Counted from the first letter of the stretch, positions 9,392-20,556 are shown. The stretch: DNA of 64,000 nucleotides from Synechococcus sp. A18-25c (GCF_014280035.1 NZ_CP047957.1:1054001-1118000), one strand, 5' to 3'. The notes: generated from the sequence alone by a model not told the origin. A program made the numbers and translations.

Positions 9392-9925
9392 TCAGGCCTC
9401 GGTTGCTGCGTCCTTGGCGGGATCCGCTTCAACAGCCGTCTCTTCCGTGTCTGTTGCCGGCACATCGGTTGCGCTGGGTTCGATCTCAGCGTTGGCCTCG
9501 GCCTCGCTGCTGGGATCGGGATCCGGCTCGGCTGCTGCTGGCTGGGGCTTGGCAGGGCGAGCGAAGGGATCAGGTCGAGCTCCTCGTCCGCTCTCTCCCC
9601 GTCGTCCGCCCCGTTCGTCATCACGCCGGCCGCCACCTCGGTTTCCCTGGGCGCGTTGCTGAGCCACCAGCTCATCGAGCGTGCCGTCCTCGAGCATCTG
9701 GCCGAGGGTTCTGACAGCAAATCCCAGCACGGCCACGGTCGAGCGCAGATTGAAGGCTTCCTGCAGGGCGCGAACAGAGCGCATTTCGTTGTCGCTCAGC
9801 CTGATTCTGAACCCACCGCCTTCGCGGTTTCCTTGGCCCCGTCCTCCGCGGCCGCCACGTCCGCCCTCGCGGCCGCCATCACCCTGTCCGCGCTGCTGGC
9901 GGGAATCGCTGTAGGAATCAGTCAT
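9392..9925 (-). CDS. Gly/Arg-rich protein with short conserved core
   Basis: The 177-residue protein has three parts. Residues ~10-38 are a Gly/Arg-rich tract with RGG repeats (GGRGGRGGRGQ). Residues ~40-90 are a predicted globular segment (FRIRLSDNEMRSVRALQEAF, then TVAVLGFAVRTLGQMLEDGT). The remainder is a second Arg/Gly/Asp tract followed by an acidic Pro/Ala/Glu tail. RGG tracts commonly bind RNA, and the position immediately upstream of trpS fits an RNA-related role, but that is inference. I do not recognise a named family. Confidence 0.75.
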   Translation of the reverse strand: MTDSYSDSRQQRGQGDGGREGGRGGRGGRGQGNREGGGFRIRLSDNEMRSVRALQEAFNLRSTVAVLGFAVRTLGQMLEDGTLDELVAQQRAQGNRGGGRRDDERGGRRGESGRGARPDPFARPAKPQPAAAEPDPDPSSEAEANAEIEPSATDVPATDTEETAVEADPAKDAATEA

Positions 9926-10098
9926 GGCCTGAGGCCTGGTGTCAGGCGCAAGTGTGACGCATCACCTCACGGTTTCAGGGGCTTGTTGATCCGTTTCACG
10001 CTCTGGATCGGTTTTCAGGCCGTCAAGAGAGAAATCGTTCGGTTCTCTGGTGCGCCGTGCTGAAGGTGAGCTAAGAAAGCTTCGTCAGTGGAAACCCA

Positions 10099-11463
10099 GT
10101 GCAGCTTCCGTTACCCACGATCCCTTCCCTGTCGTTGAAGGACGCGTTGGTGACTCCTCGGCTGTTGGGTCCTCTGGCTCTTTCCGCTGGAGTCCTCGTC
10201 GGTGGGCAATGGCTGCTGGCCGACGTCTTGCATCTCCCAGGCGGTGGCCTGAGTTTGTTGGCGGCAGGTGTCGGCATCTGGTGGTTGGCGAAGCCGCCAA
10301 AGCGCCCCAGCTTTCGCAAACCCGTCTCGTTGCAGGGATGGGTCAATCGCTGCGAAGAGGTGTTGCATCAGTTCGCCGAATTGGAATCGGCCCTGGGTCT
10401 GACGTCATTACGCGCGCCGCGTGAGACCGAGCTGCGACGCATTGAGCAGTTCGATGCGCCCCTTAGCCTTGGTGTGGTGGCGACCCAAGGAACCACCCTT
10501 CCAGCCACCGATCAGCTGCAAGGCGCGATGGCTGGTGTCCAAGCTCTGGATCTCTGCATCGCCAGGCCCCTTCCCGTCACCGCAACAGCGTGGTGCTGGC
10601 CAGAGGATTTGGAAGAGCTGGATGTGTTGCTGCACGTGCTGCCGCTTCCGCTCCGTGCTGCGGATCTGCTCTGGCTGGAACAGCTGTCCTTGGACCGTCC
10701 GGTGTGGCTCTTGCTGGAATCGCCCGGCTGCATGGAATCGGCCGATCAACTGGATGCCTTGCGCTGCCAGTTGCCCGAACGCTGGCATGCGCACCTGCTC
10801 GCTTGGTCGGGTGATCCCAGCCAGTTGCGTGGGGTGCTGCAACCGGTGCGCCAGCAGCTCATCCAGTCGGAGCGGGTGCGACAGCTCACCCGGCAGCGTC
10901 TGCTGGGCAATCTTCATCGTCAATGGCAGTCGGAGCTCGAAGCCCTGCGTCGAACGCAGTTCCGAGCACTGTTGCAGCGCAGTCAGTGGGTGGTGGCCGG
11001 CGTCGTGGCGGCCTCACCGGTCCCCAGTGTGGATCTGCTGGCCGTTGTTGTCGGCAATGGTCTGCTGGTGAAGGAGATGGCGAAGATCTGGGCCTGCCCT
11101 TGGAGCGCAGAGGTGCTTCAAGCGGTCGCCCGTCAGCTGGCTGTTGTCGCGTTGGCCCAGGGAGTGGTGGAGTGGACCGGTCAGGCACTACTCGGGCTGG
11201 CCAAGCTCGATGGCGGCAGCTGGCTTGCGGCTGGAGCGATGCAGGCGCTGAGCGCGGCCTATCTCACCCGCGTGGTGGGCGCCTCCATGGCGGATTGGAT
11301 GGCATTGAATGCCGGTGTTGAGGAACCTGACCTTGAGGAGCTCAAGCGTCAGGCTCCCCTGCTGGTGGCTCGTGCTGCGGAGCAGGAGCGTCTCGACCTA
11401 TCCAGTTTCGCTCAGCAGGCTCGGCAGTGGTTGAAGGACGGTCAAAGCTGGTCGACCACCTGA
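10099..11463 (+). CDS. DUF697 (YcjF-like) membrane protein
   Basis: The 454-residue protein starts at a GTG. It has two hydrophobic helices within the first ~70 residues (GPLALSAGVLVGGQWLLADV and LSLLAAGVGIWWLA), a soluble middle part, and a C-terminal DUF697 region (VVAGVVAASPVPSVDLLAVV onward, ~residues 300-400) with further helices. DUF697 proteins are often found with GTPases; here the middle lacks a recognisable P-loop. Function is unknown. It sits between a divergent Gly/Arg-rich gene and psbA. Confidence 0.75.
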   Translation: MQLPLPTIPSLSLKDALVTPRLLGPLALSAGVLVGGQWLLADVLHLPGGGLSLLAAGVGIWWLAKPPKRPSFRKPVSLQGWVNRCEEVLHQFAELESALGLTSLRAPRETELRRIEQFDAPLSLGVVATQGTTLPATDQLQGAMAGVQALDLCIARPLPVTATAWCWPEDLEELDVLLHVLPLPLRAADLLWLEQLSLDRPVWLLLESPGCMESADQLDALRCQLPERWHAHLLAWSGDPSQLRGVLQPVRQQLIQSERVRQLTRQRLLGNLHRQWQSELEALRRTQFRALLQRSQWVVAGVVAASPVPSVDLLAVVVGNGLLVKEMAKIWACPWSAEVLQAVARQLAVVALAQGVVEWTGQALLGLAKLDGGSWLAAGAMQALSAAYLTRVVGASMADWMALNAGVEEPDLEELKRQAPLLVARAAEQERLDLSSFAQQARQWLKDGQSWSTT

Positions 11464-11533
11464 ACGCGATCCAAGCCCATGAATTCCCAGAGCTGTCGCT
11501 TGAACAAGAGCGGAGACAACCACTCGATCGATT

Positions 11534-11599
11534 ACTTCATGTTTGTTCATGAAGTGTTTATGAAGTTGACATGAATCAATGATTCGAGATGACTCGAAT
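11534..11599 (+). promoter_or_regulatory. psbA upstream region: two inverted repeats and a -35-like TTGACA
   Basis: Two short perfect inverted repeats precede psbA. The first is ACTTCATG, six bases, CATGAAGT (11534-11555). The second is ATTCGAG, four bases, CTCGAAT (11582-11599). A TTGACA hexamer lies between them at 11566-11571. The -10 region expected ~17 bp later would fall inside the second repeat, but no good TATAAT is visible. The layout suggests a regulated promoter with operator-like palindromes. No transcription start is known from the sequence, and the psbA ATG at 11700 has no clear Shine-Dalgarno. Confidence 0.45.
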
Positions 11600-11699
11600 G
11601 ATGTGATTCGTCAGAGAAAAATCAATCGCTCCATAACCTGAATCCGAATCATGGCTCTCTCCGTGGGAGTTCTGATTTTTATCCGTTCTCTTTTGCTTT

Positions 11700-12776
11700 A
11701 TGGCTACTGCAATTCGCAGCGGTCGCCGCAGCGGCTGGGAAAACTTCTGTCAGTGGGTTACCGACACCAACAACCGCATTTATGTGGGTTGGTTCGGTGT
11801 GCTGATGATTCCCTGCCTGCTCGCAGCGACCATCTGTTTCATCATCGCCTTCATCGCCGCTCCCGCGGTGGATATCGATGGCATCCGTGAGCCCGTCGCT
11901 GGCTCCCTGATCTATGGCAACAACATCATCTCCGGTGCTGTTGTGCCCTCTTCGAACGCCATCGGCCTTCACTTCTATCCCATCTGGGAAGCTGCCTCTC
12001 TCGACGAGTGGCTGTACAACGGCGGTCCTTACCAGCTGGTTGTCTTCCACTTCCTGATCGGTATTTCGGCCTACATGGGCCGTCAGTGGGAACTTTCCTA
12101 CCGCCTCGGCATGCGCCCCTGGATCTGCGTTGCTTACAGCGCACCTCTGTCAGCTGCCATGGCTGTGTTCCTGGTGTACCCCTTCGGTCAGGGTTCTTTC
12201 TCTGACGGCATGCCCCTGGGCATCTCTGGCACCTTCAACTTCATGTTGGTGTTCCAGGCTGAGCACAACATCCTGATGCACCCCTTCCACATGCTGGGTG
12301 TTGCAGGTGTGTTCGGTGGATCCCTGTTCTCCGCCATGCACGGCTCCCTGGTGACCTCCTCCTTGGTGCGTGAAACCACCGAGAGCGAGTCCCAGAACTA
12401 CGGCTACAAGTTCGGCCAAGAAGAAGAGACCTACAACATCGTGGCTGCCCACGGTTACTTCGGTCGCCTGATCTTCCAATACGCCTCCTTCAACAACAGC
12501 CGCAGCCTGCACTTCTTCCTGGCTGCCTGGCCCGTTGTCGGCATCTGGTTCACCTCCATGGGCATCAGCACCATGGCTTTCAACCTGAACGGTTTCAACT
12601 TCAACCAGTCCATCCTTGATGCGCAAGGACGGGTGCTTCCCACCTGGGCTGATGTGTTGAACCGCGCCAACCTCGGCATGGAAGTGATGCACGAGCGCAA
12701 CGCTCACAACTTCCCCCTCGACCTGGCTGCTGCTGAGTCCACTCCTGTGGCTCTGCAAGCTCCCGCCATCGGCTGA
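11700..12776 (+). CDS. psbA: Photosystem II D1 protein, D1:1 (low-light) form
   Basis: The 358-residue D1 reaction-centre protein binds the primary pigments, QB and the Mn4CaO5 cluster. The sequence is near-consensus for cyanobacterial D1. The position equivalent to residue 130 (YMGRQWELS, here residue 129 because the N-terminus is one residue shorter) is Gln. In the established cyanobacterial scheme this marks the D1:1 form used under normal or low light; the high-light D1:2 form has Glu. The C-terminus NFPLDLA followed by 16 residues fits CtpA processing after the Ala equivalent to Ala344. The gene stands alone, with inverted repeats upstream and a strong terminator downstream. Confidence 0.98.
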   Translation: MATAIRSGRRSGWENFCQWVTDTNNRIYVGWFGVLMIPCLLAATICFIIAFIAAPAVDIDGIREPVAGSLIYGNNIISGAVVPSSNAIGLHFYPIWEAASLDEWLYNGGPYQLVVFHFLIGISAYMGRQWELSYRLGMRPWICVAYSAPLSAAMAVFLVYPFGQGSFSDGMPLGISGTFNFMLVFQAEHNILMHPFHMLGVAGVFGGSLFSAMHGSLVTSSLVRETTESESQNYGYKFGQEEETYNIVAAHGYFGRLIFQYASFNNSRSLHFFLAAWPVVGIWFTSMGISTMAFNLNGFNFNQSILDAQGRVLPTWADVLNRANLGMEVMHERNAHNFPLDLAAAESTPVALQAPAIG

Positions 12777-12815
12777 GGCTGAAGTCTGTAAAAGATTCAG
12801 CTTCGGTTGAATCGG

Positions 12816-12843
12816 AAAGCCCCCTCTCACGAGGGGGCTTTTT
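12816..12843 (+). terminator. Rho-independent terminator of psbA
   Basis: A perfect stem AAGCCCCCTC / GAGGGGGCTT with a TCAC loop lies 41-64 bp after the psbA stop. It is followed directly by further T residues. This is a textbook intrinsic terminator and implies a monocistronic psbA transcript. Confidence 0.92.
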
Positions 12844-12914
12844 GTTGGCTGCTGGGGGAAAGTGATGGGGATTCTGCGATCAAACGTTGAGTCATCCCCG
12901 TTGCACAAATCAGC

Positions 12915-13907
12915 TTGATGAATAGAGTCAAAAAAGTATTAGTCCAAATCTTGCACCCGCCTCAGATCCTGAAATCTTTTCTCCCTCTGGCTGTTGTCGC
13001 AACAGCTTTCGTTGCACATCTGCCAGCCCATGCTCAAAGCGATAAAGAAGTGGAGCGAGGCTTTCAGGAATTTTTGGCAGGCGACTACGAAGCTGCGATT
13101 CTGACCTTTGATCGCATCATTCAAGAGAATCCAAATCATGCGCTTGCGCTGATGAATCGCTGTGGAGCTCTCACCCGGCTCGCCGAAGCCACAGCTGACG
13201 CTTCCTACTACGAAAAAGCATGGAGTGATTGCAACAAAGCCATCCAGATTGATCCTGCACTGGCCATTGCGTTCTACAACCGCTGCTCGATTCAGTTGAA
13301 CCTGGGTGATTTCTCTGCGGCCGCAAAGGATTGCGATCGCGCCATTGAGAAAGCCCCTGGCTTCGCCCCTTCCTACCTGAACCGATGCAGCGCTAAAGTA
13401 TCATTAGGGCAATATCAATCCGCACTAAGTGATTGCGACGAAGCATTGGCCTTGGATGCGAGTCTTGCTAAGGCACACGTCAACAAATGCGCTGCAAAAC
13501 TGAATCTAGGACAACTCAAAGGTGCCCTTTTAGACTGCAACGAGGCTTTGAAGATTAATCCAAATCTTACAAATGCCTATGTGAATCGTGGCGCCATTGG
13601 CAGAGCTTTGGGAAAGCCTCAATCTGCGATCAACGATTATACATTAGCCATTGAACTTCAGCCTAACCTAGCCATCGCCTACGGTAATCGCGGCAATTCC
13701 TTTTCCGATCTTGGCCGCTATCAGGAAGCAATCCGAGATTTTGATCAGGCGATTCAGATCTCACCCAACTTTGCCAACTTCTACGTCAACCGCGCTATCG
13801 CCAAAAGTGGACTCGGCAACGAAGCAGAGGCTTGTGTCGACCTTGGCAGAGCGGCTTCCCTCGGCGACCAACGCGCATCTTCGCTCAATGCCCAATTTTG
13901 CCAATAA
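12915..13907 (+). CDS. Secreted or periplasmic TPR-repeat protein
   Basis: This 330-residue protein has an N-terminal hydrophobic stretch (FLPLAVVATAFVAHLPAHAQ) that looks like a signal peptide with cleavage after AHA. The rest is a run of tetratricopeptide repeats. Units such as ALALMNRCGALTRL, AIAFYNRCSIQLNLGDFSAA, APSYLNRCSAKVSLGQYQSA and NAYVNRGAIGRALGKPQSAI recur every 34 residues. The repeated NRC/NRG motif in helix A is distinctive. TPR proteins scaffold protein complexes; the partner is unknown. It follows psbA but is separated by the terminator. An unusual Cys is repeated in several units. Confidence 0.85.
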   Translation: MMNRVKKVLVQILHPPQILKSFLPLAVVATAFVAHLPAHAQSDKEVERGFQEFLAGDYEAAILTFDRIIQENPNHALALMNRCGALTRLAEATADASYYEKAWSDCNKAIQIDPALAIAFYNRCSIQLNLGDFSAAAKDCDRAIEKAPGFAPSYLNRCSAKVSLGQYQSALSDCDEALALDASLAKAHVNKCAAKLNLGQLKGALLDCNEALKINPNLTNAYVNRGAIGRALGKPQSAINDYTLAIELQPNLAIAYGNRGNSFSDLGRYQEAIRDFDQAIQISPNFANFYVNRAIAKSGLGNEAEACVDLGRAASLGDQRASSLNAQFCQ

Positions 13908-14002
13908 TTCGTTCTTTCACTGGTTGTGAACCGACTCCATTGAAAAGCAAGTTTTTGACTCTTCGAGCCATTGGTGCGGCTTTCACACGCCTAATGCAGT
14001 CA

Positions 14003-14035
14003 TTCCGGCGAAGTGATCGAATCTCTTCGCCAGAA
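14003..14035. terminator. Hairpin between the convergent TPR and gap genes
   Basis: The arms GGCGAAG (14007-14013) and CTTCGCC (14025-14031) form a hairpin with an 11-base loop between two convergent genes. It could end both transcripts. No long T-run follows directly on either strand, so the terminator call is tentative. Confidence 0.4.
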
Positions 14036-14103
14036 TTGGCTCACTCCTTTTAAATGAGCGCGTTGCAATTGGATGCGTGAACTCTCGGTGCGCTGATGGT
14101 TGA

Positions 14104-15138
<1,035 letters not shown>

Positions 15139-15219
15139 TTATAGAGAACATCTGAGAAGACAACCGCACCCTTTCTGGGGACGCAGACAGAGTGGATAAA
15201 AATCTGTGATTTTGCGCTG

Positions 15220-15714
15220 ATGGATGCCGCTTCTGGTGACGAGGCCTGTGCGATCTGCGCTCTCCATCGCGATGTAGACCATCTCGAATCCCATGAGATC
15301 TGGCGCAGTGATCTCTGGTTGCTGCGGCATCATCCCGGCCCCGCACCGCTTGCGGGTTGGTGTCTGCTGGATGCGCGCAGGCACTGCGGCGGCCCCATGG
15401 AGTTCGCTCCTGAAGAAGCGAGGGAGTGGGGGCTGGTGGTGCAGCAAGCCTCAAGGCTGGTGCAGCGGGTGTCGGGTTGTGACCGCGTTTATGCGATTGC
15501 CTTTGGTGAGGGGGCTCGCCATCTTCATCTGCATCTCATCCCCCGTGAAAGCGGTGATGCACGCACCACCGCCTGGGGAGTTGCCGATCACTACCGCAAT
15601 GTCGAGGAAGGACGAACCATACCTGCCTCCGACGCCAAGGTCCGGGACTGGTTGGTGCGAGCCAGAGCCATGGCACCAGACCTTTTCGACGAGTCGTTCG
15701 GCCGGGATCGCTAG
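15220..15714 (+). CDS. HIT-family nucleotide hydrolase/transferase
   Basis: The 164-residue protein has the histidine triad HLHLHLIP near residue 108, the catalytic motif of the HIT superfamily, which acts on nucleoside phosphates such as Ap4A or AMP derivatives. An N-terminal CAIC pair near residue 10, with the His of ALHRDVDH nearby, may bind zinc, as in several HIT proteins. The substrate cannot be named. Its stop overlaps the 3' end of the convergent katG gene by 4 bp. Confidence 0.85.
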   Translation: MDAASGDEACAICALHRDVDHLESHEIWRSDLWLLRHHPGPAPLAGWCLLDARRHCGGPMEFAPEEAREWGLVVQQASRLVQRVSGCDRVYAIAFGEGARHLHLHLIPRESGDARTTAWGVADHYRNVEEGRTIPASDAKVRDWLVRARAMAPDLFDESFGRDR

Positions 15715-17906
15715 CCGTTCAGATCGAAGCGATCCAACTCCATCACTTTGGTCCAGGCCTGCACGAAATCGGTGATGAAGCGTTGGGCTCCATCCCTTTG
15801 GGCATACACCTCAACGATGGCTCGGAGCTGGCTGTTGGAGCCGAACACCAGATCGGCACGACTGGCGGTCCAGCGTTCGGGGCCGTTGGCTCCGCTCCGG
15901 CCGACGTAGCTGTCTTGGATCTCACTGGTGGGTGTCCAGTGGATGGTCGCGTCCAGCAGATTCACGCAGAAGTCGTTGCTGAGGACGCCGATGCGGTCGG
16001 TGAACACGCCCTGGCGATTGCTGCCGCTGTTGGCTCCAAGCACGCGCAGACCCGCCAGCAGCACCGTCATTTCAGGGGCACTGAGCGTGAGCAGCTGCGC
16101 TTTGTCCAGCAGCAGCTCTTCCGGCCGTATCGGTAGACCGTTGCGCTGCCAGTTGCGGAAGCCATCAGCCAAAGGTTTCAGCGTGTTGAACGATGCGGTG
16201 TCCGTCTGCTCCGTGCTGGCATCAGTGCGTCCGGGCCGGAATGGAACTGTGATGCTCTGGCCCCCATCGGCTGCCGCTTTCTCCACCGCGGCGCAGCCCG
16301 CCAGCACAATCAGGTCGGCCATCGAAACCTGTTTGCCATCGCTGGCAGCCGCATTGAATTGTTGCTGCACGGCTTCAATGGCCTGGAGAACCGCCTGAAG
16401 TTGTTCAGGATCATTCACCTCCCAGCTTCGCTGCGGGAGCAGCCGCAGCCGCCCGCCATTCGCGCCTCCCCGGCGATCGGAGCCACGGAAGGTTGAGGCC
16501 GAAGCCCATGCCGTGGTCACCAACGCAGGCACTCCAACCCCTGTGGCCAGGAGCTGTTGCTTCAGGTTGGTGATATCAGCAGCGTCGATCAGCGTGTGAT
16601 CGACGCTTGGAACCGGGTCTTGCCAGATCTGGACCTCCCCAGGAATTTCAGGGCCCAGGTAAAGAGCGCGGGGGCCAAGGTCTCGGTGCGTGAGCTTGAA
16701 CCAGGCCCGGGCAAAGGCATCAGCAAAGGCTTCCTGGTCTTGATGAAACCGACGGGCCACCGGCTCCATGGCCGTGTCGTGCTTGAGCGACAGGTCGGCG
16801 GTCGTCATGATTGGAGCCGATGACTTCCCGGGCACGTGGGCGTCAGGAATCATGTGCTCAGGCTTCACGTCTTTGGCGACCCACTGCCAAGCGCCACCAG
16901 GACTTTTGATCAGTTCCCAGTCATAGGTGAACATCATTTCGAAATAGCCCTGGTCCCAGCGGGTGGGATTCGGTTTCCAGGCCCCTTCAATGCCTGTGGT
17001 GATGGTGTGCTCGGCTTTTCCGGAGTGGAAAGTGTTTCGCCAGCCAAGGCCCTGCTCATGCAGTGGTGCTCCTTCCGGTTCAGCTTCGAGGTGGGACGGT
17101 GCTGCTGCACCGTGGCATTTGCCGAAGGTATGACCTCCGGCCACCAGTGCCACGGTCTCTTCCACGCTCATGCCCATCCGCGCAAAGGTTTCCCTGACGT
17201 CTCGACCAGATGCGACGGGGTCGGGCTCTCCGCCTGGACCTTCAGGATTGACATAGATCAGGCCCATCTCTACGGCTGCTAATGGCTGATCCAGGTTTCC
17301 CTGTGCGTCAGTTCGATCGTGATCGAGCCAACCGGTTTCCTTTCCCCAAAAAACATCTTCCTCGGGTTGCCAGATGTCGACACGCCCTCCGGCAAATCCG
17401 AAGGTGCGGAAGCCCATCGACTCGAGCGCCACATTGCCCGTGAGGATGATCAGATCTGCCCAGGAAATGGCGTTGCCATATTTGCGTTTGATCGGCCAGA
17501 GCAGACGTCGTGCTTTGTCGAGATTGGTGTTATCAGGCCAACTGTTCAAAGGCGCAAAACGCTGGTTGCCATGACCGGCCCCTCCGCGGCCATCGCCGCT
17601 TCGGTAGGTGCCAGCGCTGTGCCAGGCCATACGGATGAACAGAGCCCCGTAATGGCCCCAGTCAGCGGGCCACCAGTCTTGGGAATCCGTCATCAGGGCC
17701 CGAAGATCGGCCTTGAGACCCTGATAATCAAGGCTTGCGAAGGCTTGTGGATAGTCGAAGTCATCTCCAAGTGGATTGGAGGCGGGATGATGCTGATGAA
17801 GGATGCCCAGGTTGATTTGATTGGGCCACCAGTGATCGTTTCTGGTTCCTCCGGCGGGCGTTACGGCACCGGTATGACCACTGAAGGGGCATTTCATGTC
17901 AGCCAT
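15711..17906 (-). CDS. katG: Catalase-peroxidase HPI
   Basis: This 731-residue bifunctional haem enzyme removes hydrogen peroxide. The distal active-site segment [20 protein letters not shown] contains the Arg-Trp-His triad. The proximal haem-ligand motif [17 protein letters not shown] is intact. [11 protein letters not shown] supplies the Tyr of the Met-Tyr-Trp adduct. A second, inactive peroxidase-like domain follows, as usual for KatG, and total length is normal. It is a main oxidative-stress enzyme in cyanobacteria that lack mono-functional catalase. It is convergent with the HIT gene. Confidence 0.97.
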   Translation of the reverse strand: MADMKCPFSGHTGAVTPAGGTRNDHWWPNQINLGILHQHHPASNPLGDDFDYPQAFASLDYQGLKADLRALMTDSQDWWPADWGHYGALFIRMAWHSAGTYRSGDGRGGAGHGNQRFAPLNSWPDNTNLDKARRLLWPIKRKYGNAISWADLIILTGNVALESMGFRTFGFAGGRVDIWQPEEDVFWGKETGWLDHDRTDAQGNLDQPLAAVEMGLIYVNPEGPGGEPDPVASGRDVRETFARMGMSVEETVALVAGGHTFGKCHGAAAPSHLEAEPEGAPLHEQGLGWRNTFHSGKAEHTITTGIEGAWKPNPTRWDQGYFEMMFTYDWELIKSPGGAWQWVAKDVKPEHMIPDAHVPGKSSAPIMTTADLSLKHDTAMEPVARRFHQDQEAFADAFARAWFKLTHRDLGPRALYLGPEIPGEVQIWQDPVPSVDHTLIDAADITNLKQQLLATGVGVPALVTTAWASASTFRGSDRRGGANGGRLRLLPQRSWEVNDPEQLQAVLQAIEAVQQQFNAAASDGKQVSMADLIVLAGCAAVEKAAADGGQSITVPFRPGRTDASTEQTDTASFNTLKPLADGFRNWQRNGLPIRPEELLLDKAQLLTLSAPEMTVLLAGLRVLGANSGSNRQGVFTDRIGVLSNDFCVNLLDATIHWTPTSEIQDSYVGRSGANGPERWTASRADLVFGSNSQLRAIVEVYAQRDGAQRFITDFVQAWTKVMELDRFDLNG

Positions 17907-17982
17907 CAGACGTTTTAAATCAACGCTCTTCAGAACCGTATTCAGAGCTTCTGAACCTGGCCATTCATGGCAACGATGTTCA

Positions 17983-18507
17983 TCACGTTGACTTCATCCC
18001 CAGGAAATCTGCTTTGCCGATCGCTGTGCCGTTGTGCCGCAAGATGGCGTAGGCCATGGAGCAGTGGAAGTAGACGTTGGGGAGCAGGAAATCAGTGAAG
18101 AATTCCAGGGCTTTGAACTCCAACTGGCCGCCGCCGAAGCTGCTGGGGATCGGCATAATCACGGCGCGTTGTTCTCCGCCGAGAAAGGCTTCGGCCGGTA
18201 GAGCCCGCAAGGTGCAGAGGGTGGAGTCAACGCGGTTGATCAGGCCCATAAAGCTGGCTTCGCTGTCGGGCATTGACGACGGTTCTTCGCCGATCAGCCG
18301 CGCCGTGCCTCGGCGGGCGATGTCTGTGGCTGCCTGCACCTGTTGCTGCAGATCAAACATGTCCGGATAAAGCCTGCTCGACAGCAGAACCGACTCAGGA
18401 ATCTGCCGTTGCTCGAGATCCAGGCTGGCTCGCTCCAAGATGTCGCGCAGGTTGGTGAGCACCCGTTCCAGCTGGGGGATCACGAGAGAGTGCAGATCGG
18501 TGCTCAT
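17983..18507 (-). CDS. DUF1993 family protein
   Basis: This 174-residue soluble helical protein matches the DUF1993 pattern: an N-terminal [20 protein letters not shown], then [22 protein letters not shown], and a C-terminal [20 protein letters not shown] block containing the conserved aromatic/His residues. The family is related in fold to DinB-like four-helix bundles. Function is unknown. It is followed on the minus strand by katG after a 76-bp gap. Confidence 0.85.
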   Translation of the reverse strand: MSTDLHSLVIPQLERVLTNLRDILERASLDLEQRQIPESVLLSSRLYPDMFDLQQQVQAATDIARRGTARLIGEEPSSMPDSEASFMGLINRVDSTLCTLRALPAEAFLGGEQRAVIMPIPSSFGGGQLEFKALEFFTDFLLPNVYFHCSMAYAILRHNGTAIGKADFLGMKST

Positions 18508-18531
18508 CGCAGAACCCTGGATGGTCCGGTT

Positions 18532-19368
18532 CTAGCCGTAGGGGCCAAAGCGTGTGGCACAAGCTGCACCACAACGAGCCCCCAGTGCAACGGCATCGTT
18601 CACCGACCAGCCAGCAGCTAGCCCCGCTGTCACCCCTGCAGCAAAACTGTCGCCGCATCCATAAGACTCCACCATCGGAGCAGGGAGAGGTTCGGCGCTG
18701 AAACGGCCTCCAGGGATGAGCAGTCCGCCTGCGTCGCCCTCTGTGGCGATCTGCACCGTGGGGGTTGGCTCCAGGGATCCTGGCGGCAGTTGCTCACCGG
18801 GGTCGAGGCCACTGCCGATGAGGGCATCCAGTGGCAGGGAGGCTTCTTGCAGCACGGGTAAGCGCAGTCTGGGTGTCGCCGTCAGCACCTTCGCTTGACG
18901 AGCAAGCCGCAGCCCATCCGCATCGGTCGCGGACACAAACACTCCGTCGCAGTCCGCGAGCTGGTCCCAACCGAGTGCGTCATGGGCCATGGGAGTGAGG
19001 CGGTCGCCGATCACGGTGATCGCCCGGTCTCCTCCAGGATCCATCATGCTGATCCCTCGACGGCTTGGCCCGTCCCGCCAAGCCACGACGGGTTCAACTC
19101 CTAGCTCCTTCAGGCGTTGAACGCTGCGTTCTCCAATCGCATCACGCCCCAGTGCTGTGAAGAAAAGCACCGGCCGACCGGTTAGACGCGCCAGTTGCAC
19201 GGCGACCACAGCGCCCGCACCGGCTGGCTCCTCGAGGGAACGGCTTGCCCGACTGATGCAGCCAGGTTGTGGCAGGGCATCCACCTCCAGAAACGTGACC
19301 CACTCTTGATGTCCCACCACCGCCAGGCGCAGAGATTGCAGGTCAACGACGGATGGTGTGGGAGTCAT
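18532..19368 (-). CDS. PfkB-family carbohydrate kinase
   Basis: This 278-residue ribokinase-like sugar kinase has the C-terminal catalytic motif ESYGCGDSFAAGVTAGLAAG, which carries the anion hole and catalytic Asp. An N-terminal Gly-rich region, SLEEPAGAGAVVAVQLARLTG, is consistent with substrate binding. The specific sugar is not recognisable. It follows a small membrane protein gene by 2 bp and lies 24 bp before DUF1993, so the three may be one transcript. Confidence 0.85.
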   Translation of the reverse strand: MTPTPSVVDLQSLRLAVVGHQEWVTFLEVDALPQPGCISRASRSLEEPAGAGAVVAVQLARLTGRPVLFFTALGRDAIGERSVQRLKELGVEPVVAWRDGPSRRGISMMDPGGDRAITVIGDRLTPMAHDALGWDQLADCDGVFVSATDADGLRLARQAKVLTATPRLRLPVLQEASLPLDALIGSGLDPGEQLPPGSLEPTPTVQIATEGDAGGLLIPGGRFSAEPLPAPMVESYGCGDSFAAGVTAGLAAGWSVNDAVALGARCGAACATRFGPYG

Positions 19369-19370
19369 CG

Positions 19371-19913
19371 CTAGGGAATGGGCAGCAAAGATTTGGCGGC
19401 ATCGCGGAGTTGCACGCTGATCTTGCCGCCGACCGAATCCACTTTCACGCCGCCATACACGTTCAAGCGCTCTCCATCTGGGGTCGCGACCATCAGCGCT
19501 TCACCGTCCTCACCGTGCACCATCACGGGTTGGGTGACCTCATTCACCGTGACGGGACCAGAGAGCGCGACATCCCCTTCCACCTGCACGGGCTCGCTGA
19601 CCGCGACGCCCTTGGGCACAGCAACATCGCCGGCAACAGGAAGCGTTTTAGCGGCCTGGATCATCAAGGGTTCTTCGCCCATGACCCGCACGGGCGCCGT
19701 GAGCTGATCCACCGTGATGCCACCGACCAGCTGCACGGGCAGTGGCTGGCTCAGAGGCAGACCAATGGGGATGGGCTGGCGCAGGATCTGAATCGCTGCC
19801 ACCGCGACGGCCCAGGCGGCCAAGGCCACGGCCAATGGCCAGCGGCTCGCCATCAGCAGAACGAACCAGCGCGGGTCTGCGCTGGATGAAGAACGGTCGC
19901 TGGGGTCGGCCAT
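19371..19913 (-). CDS. Membrane-anchored protein of unknown function
   Basis: With the start at the ATG of MADPSDRSSSSADPRW (19913) the protein has 180 residues. A single hydrophobic helix (WPLAVALAAWAVAVAAIQIL) follows ~24 residues of cytoplasmic tail. The rest is an extracytoplasmic beta-rich segment with repeated V-x-V and P-V patterns (PVQLVGGITVDQLTAPVRVM, GPVTVNEVTQPVMVHGE). I do not recognise the family. It ends 2 bp before the PfkB kinase start. Confidence 0.65.
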   Translation of the reverse strand: MADPSDRSSSSADPRWFVLLMASRWPLAVALAAWAVAVAAIQILRQPIPIGLPLSQPLPVQLVGGITVDQLTAPVRVMGEEPLMIQAAKTLPVAGDVAVPKGVAVSEPVQVEGDVALSGPVTVNEVTQPVMVHGEDGEALMVATPDGERLNVYGGVKVDSVGGKISVQLRDAAKSLLPIP

Positions 19914-19991
19914 GGCGTGCTCTGGGCTAGACGGTCCGGTTTTAACGGGTTCTCGCACCAGAGCCATGGAGGAACGGCCACTTCGGCCAGC

Positions 19992-20261
19992 TCAGAGTTC
20001 GTATTCCTCTTCGAATTGGCTCAACAAGCCTTTGTAGAGCGCCAGGGTGCCCTCACTCTCTTCAGTGACGCCATCGGTGACGTAGAGCTGGGCGAGGTGA
20101 GTGCAGGCGGCGTGGACTCTGGAAAAAGCTTCAGCGTATTCGTTCTGGATGTCCTCTTCGCGAATGTCTCGGATCATGGCCGAGACAAATTCCACCTTTT
20201 TCTGGGCTGCTTTGATCTCACCCTCCATGTCTTTGCTGAGTTTGCGCCGCTTGCGAGCCAT
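19992..20261 (-). CDS. Small charged helical protein
   Basis: The chosen ATG (20261) gives MARKRRKLSKDMEGEIKAAQ and 89 residues. Upstream in-frame starts would overlap the hli gene and are unlikely. The protein is rich in Lys, Glu and Arg and is predicted to be helical (KKVEFVSAMIRDIREEDIQN). Function is unknown. Confidence 0.6.
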   Translation of the reverse strand: MARKRRKLSKDMEGEIKAAQKKVEFVSAMIRDIREEDIQNEYAEAFSRVHAACTHLAQLYVTDGVTEESEGTLALYKGLLSQFEEEYEL

Positions 20262-20319
20262 GTCTCCGATCTGACAGCCCTCAACCCTAGGGGTGAGGGC
20301 TGCTGAGTCTGCAAACGAA

Positions 20320-20556
20320 TCAGAAACAGAACGGAAGGAACTTGGTGCTGCAGGCGGCGTAGCCATCCACCAGTGGACCGAGGCCGATCTGATGGATGAT
20401 TCCCTGTCCGGTGATGGCTTCGGTGATCACGCCGATCACAAACCCGAGCATGGCGGCACGGCCGTTGAAGCGCTCAACACGCTCCAGCTGCTCGGCATGG
20501 ATGGCATGGTTGGCGGAATCCTGAAACCACTTCTCGCTGGCTTGTTGGCTGGCCAT
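20320..20556 (-). CDS. hli: High-light-inducible protein (Hlip/SCP)
   Basis: This 78-residue single-helix protein has the chlorophyll-binding motif ERVERFNGRAAMLGFVIGVI, with the E-x-x-N-G-R signature shared with LHC proteins. Hlips protect newly made or damaged photosystem II under excess light. The C-terminus (LVDGYAACSTKFLPFCF) carries two Cys residues, which is uncommon. A second hli gene lies at 45942-46157. Confidence 0.92.
   Translation of the reverse strand: MASQQASEKWFQDSANHAIHAEQLERVERFNGRAAMLGFVIGVITEAITGQGIIHQIGLGPLVDGYAACSTKFLPFCF

Noticed and set aside
12150-12908. 252-codon frame antisense to psbA
   Set aside because: It is a shadow of psbA codon bias; psbA is certain and the frame crosses its terminator.
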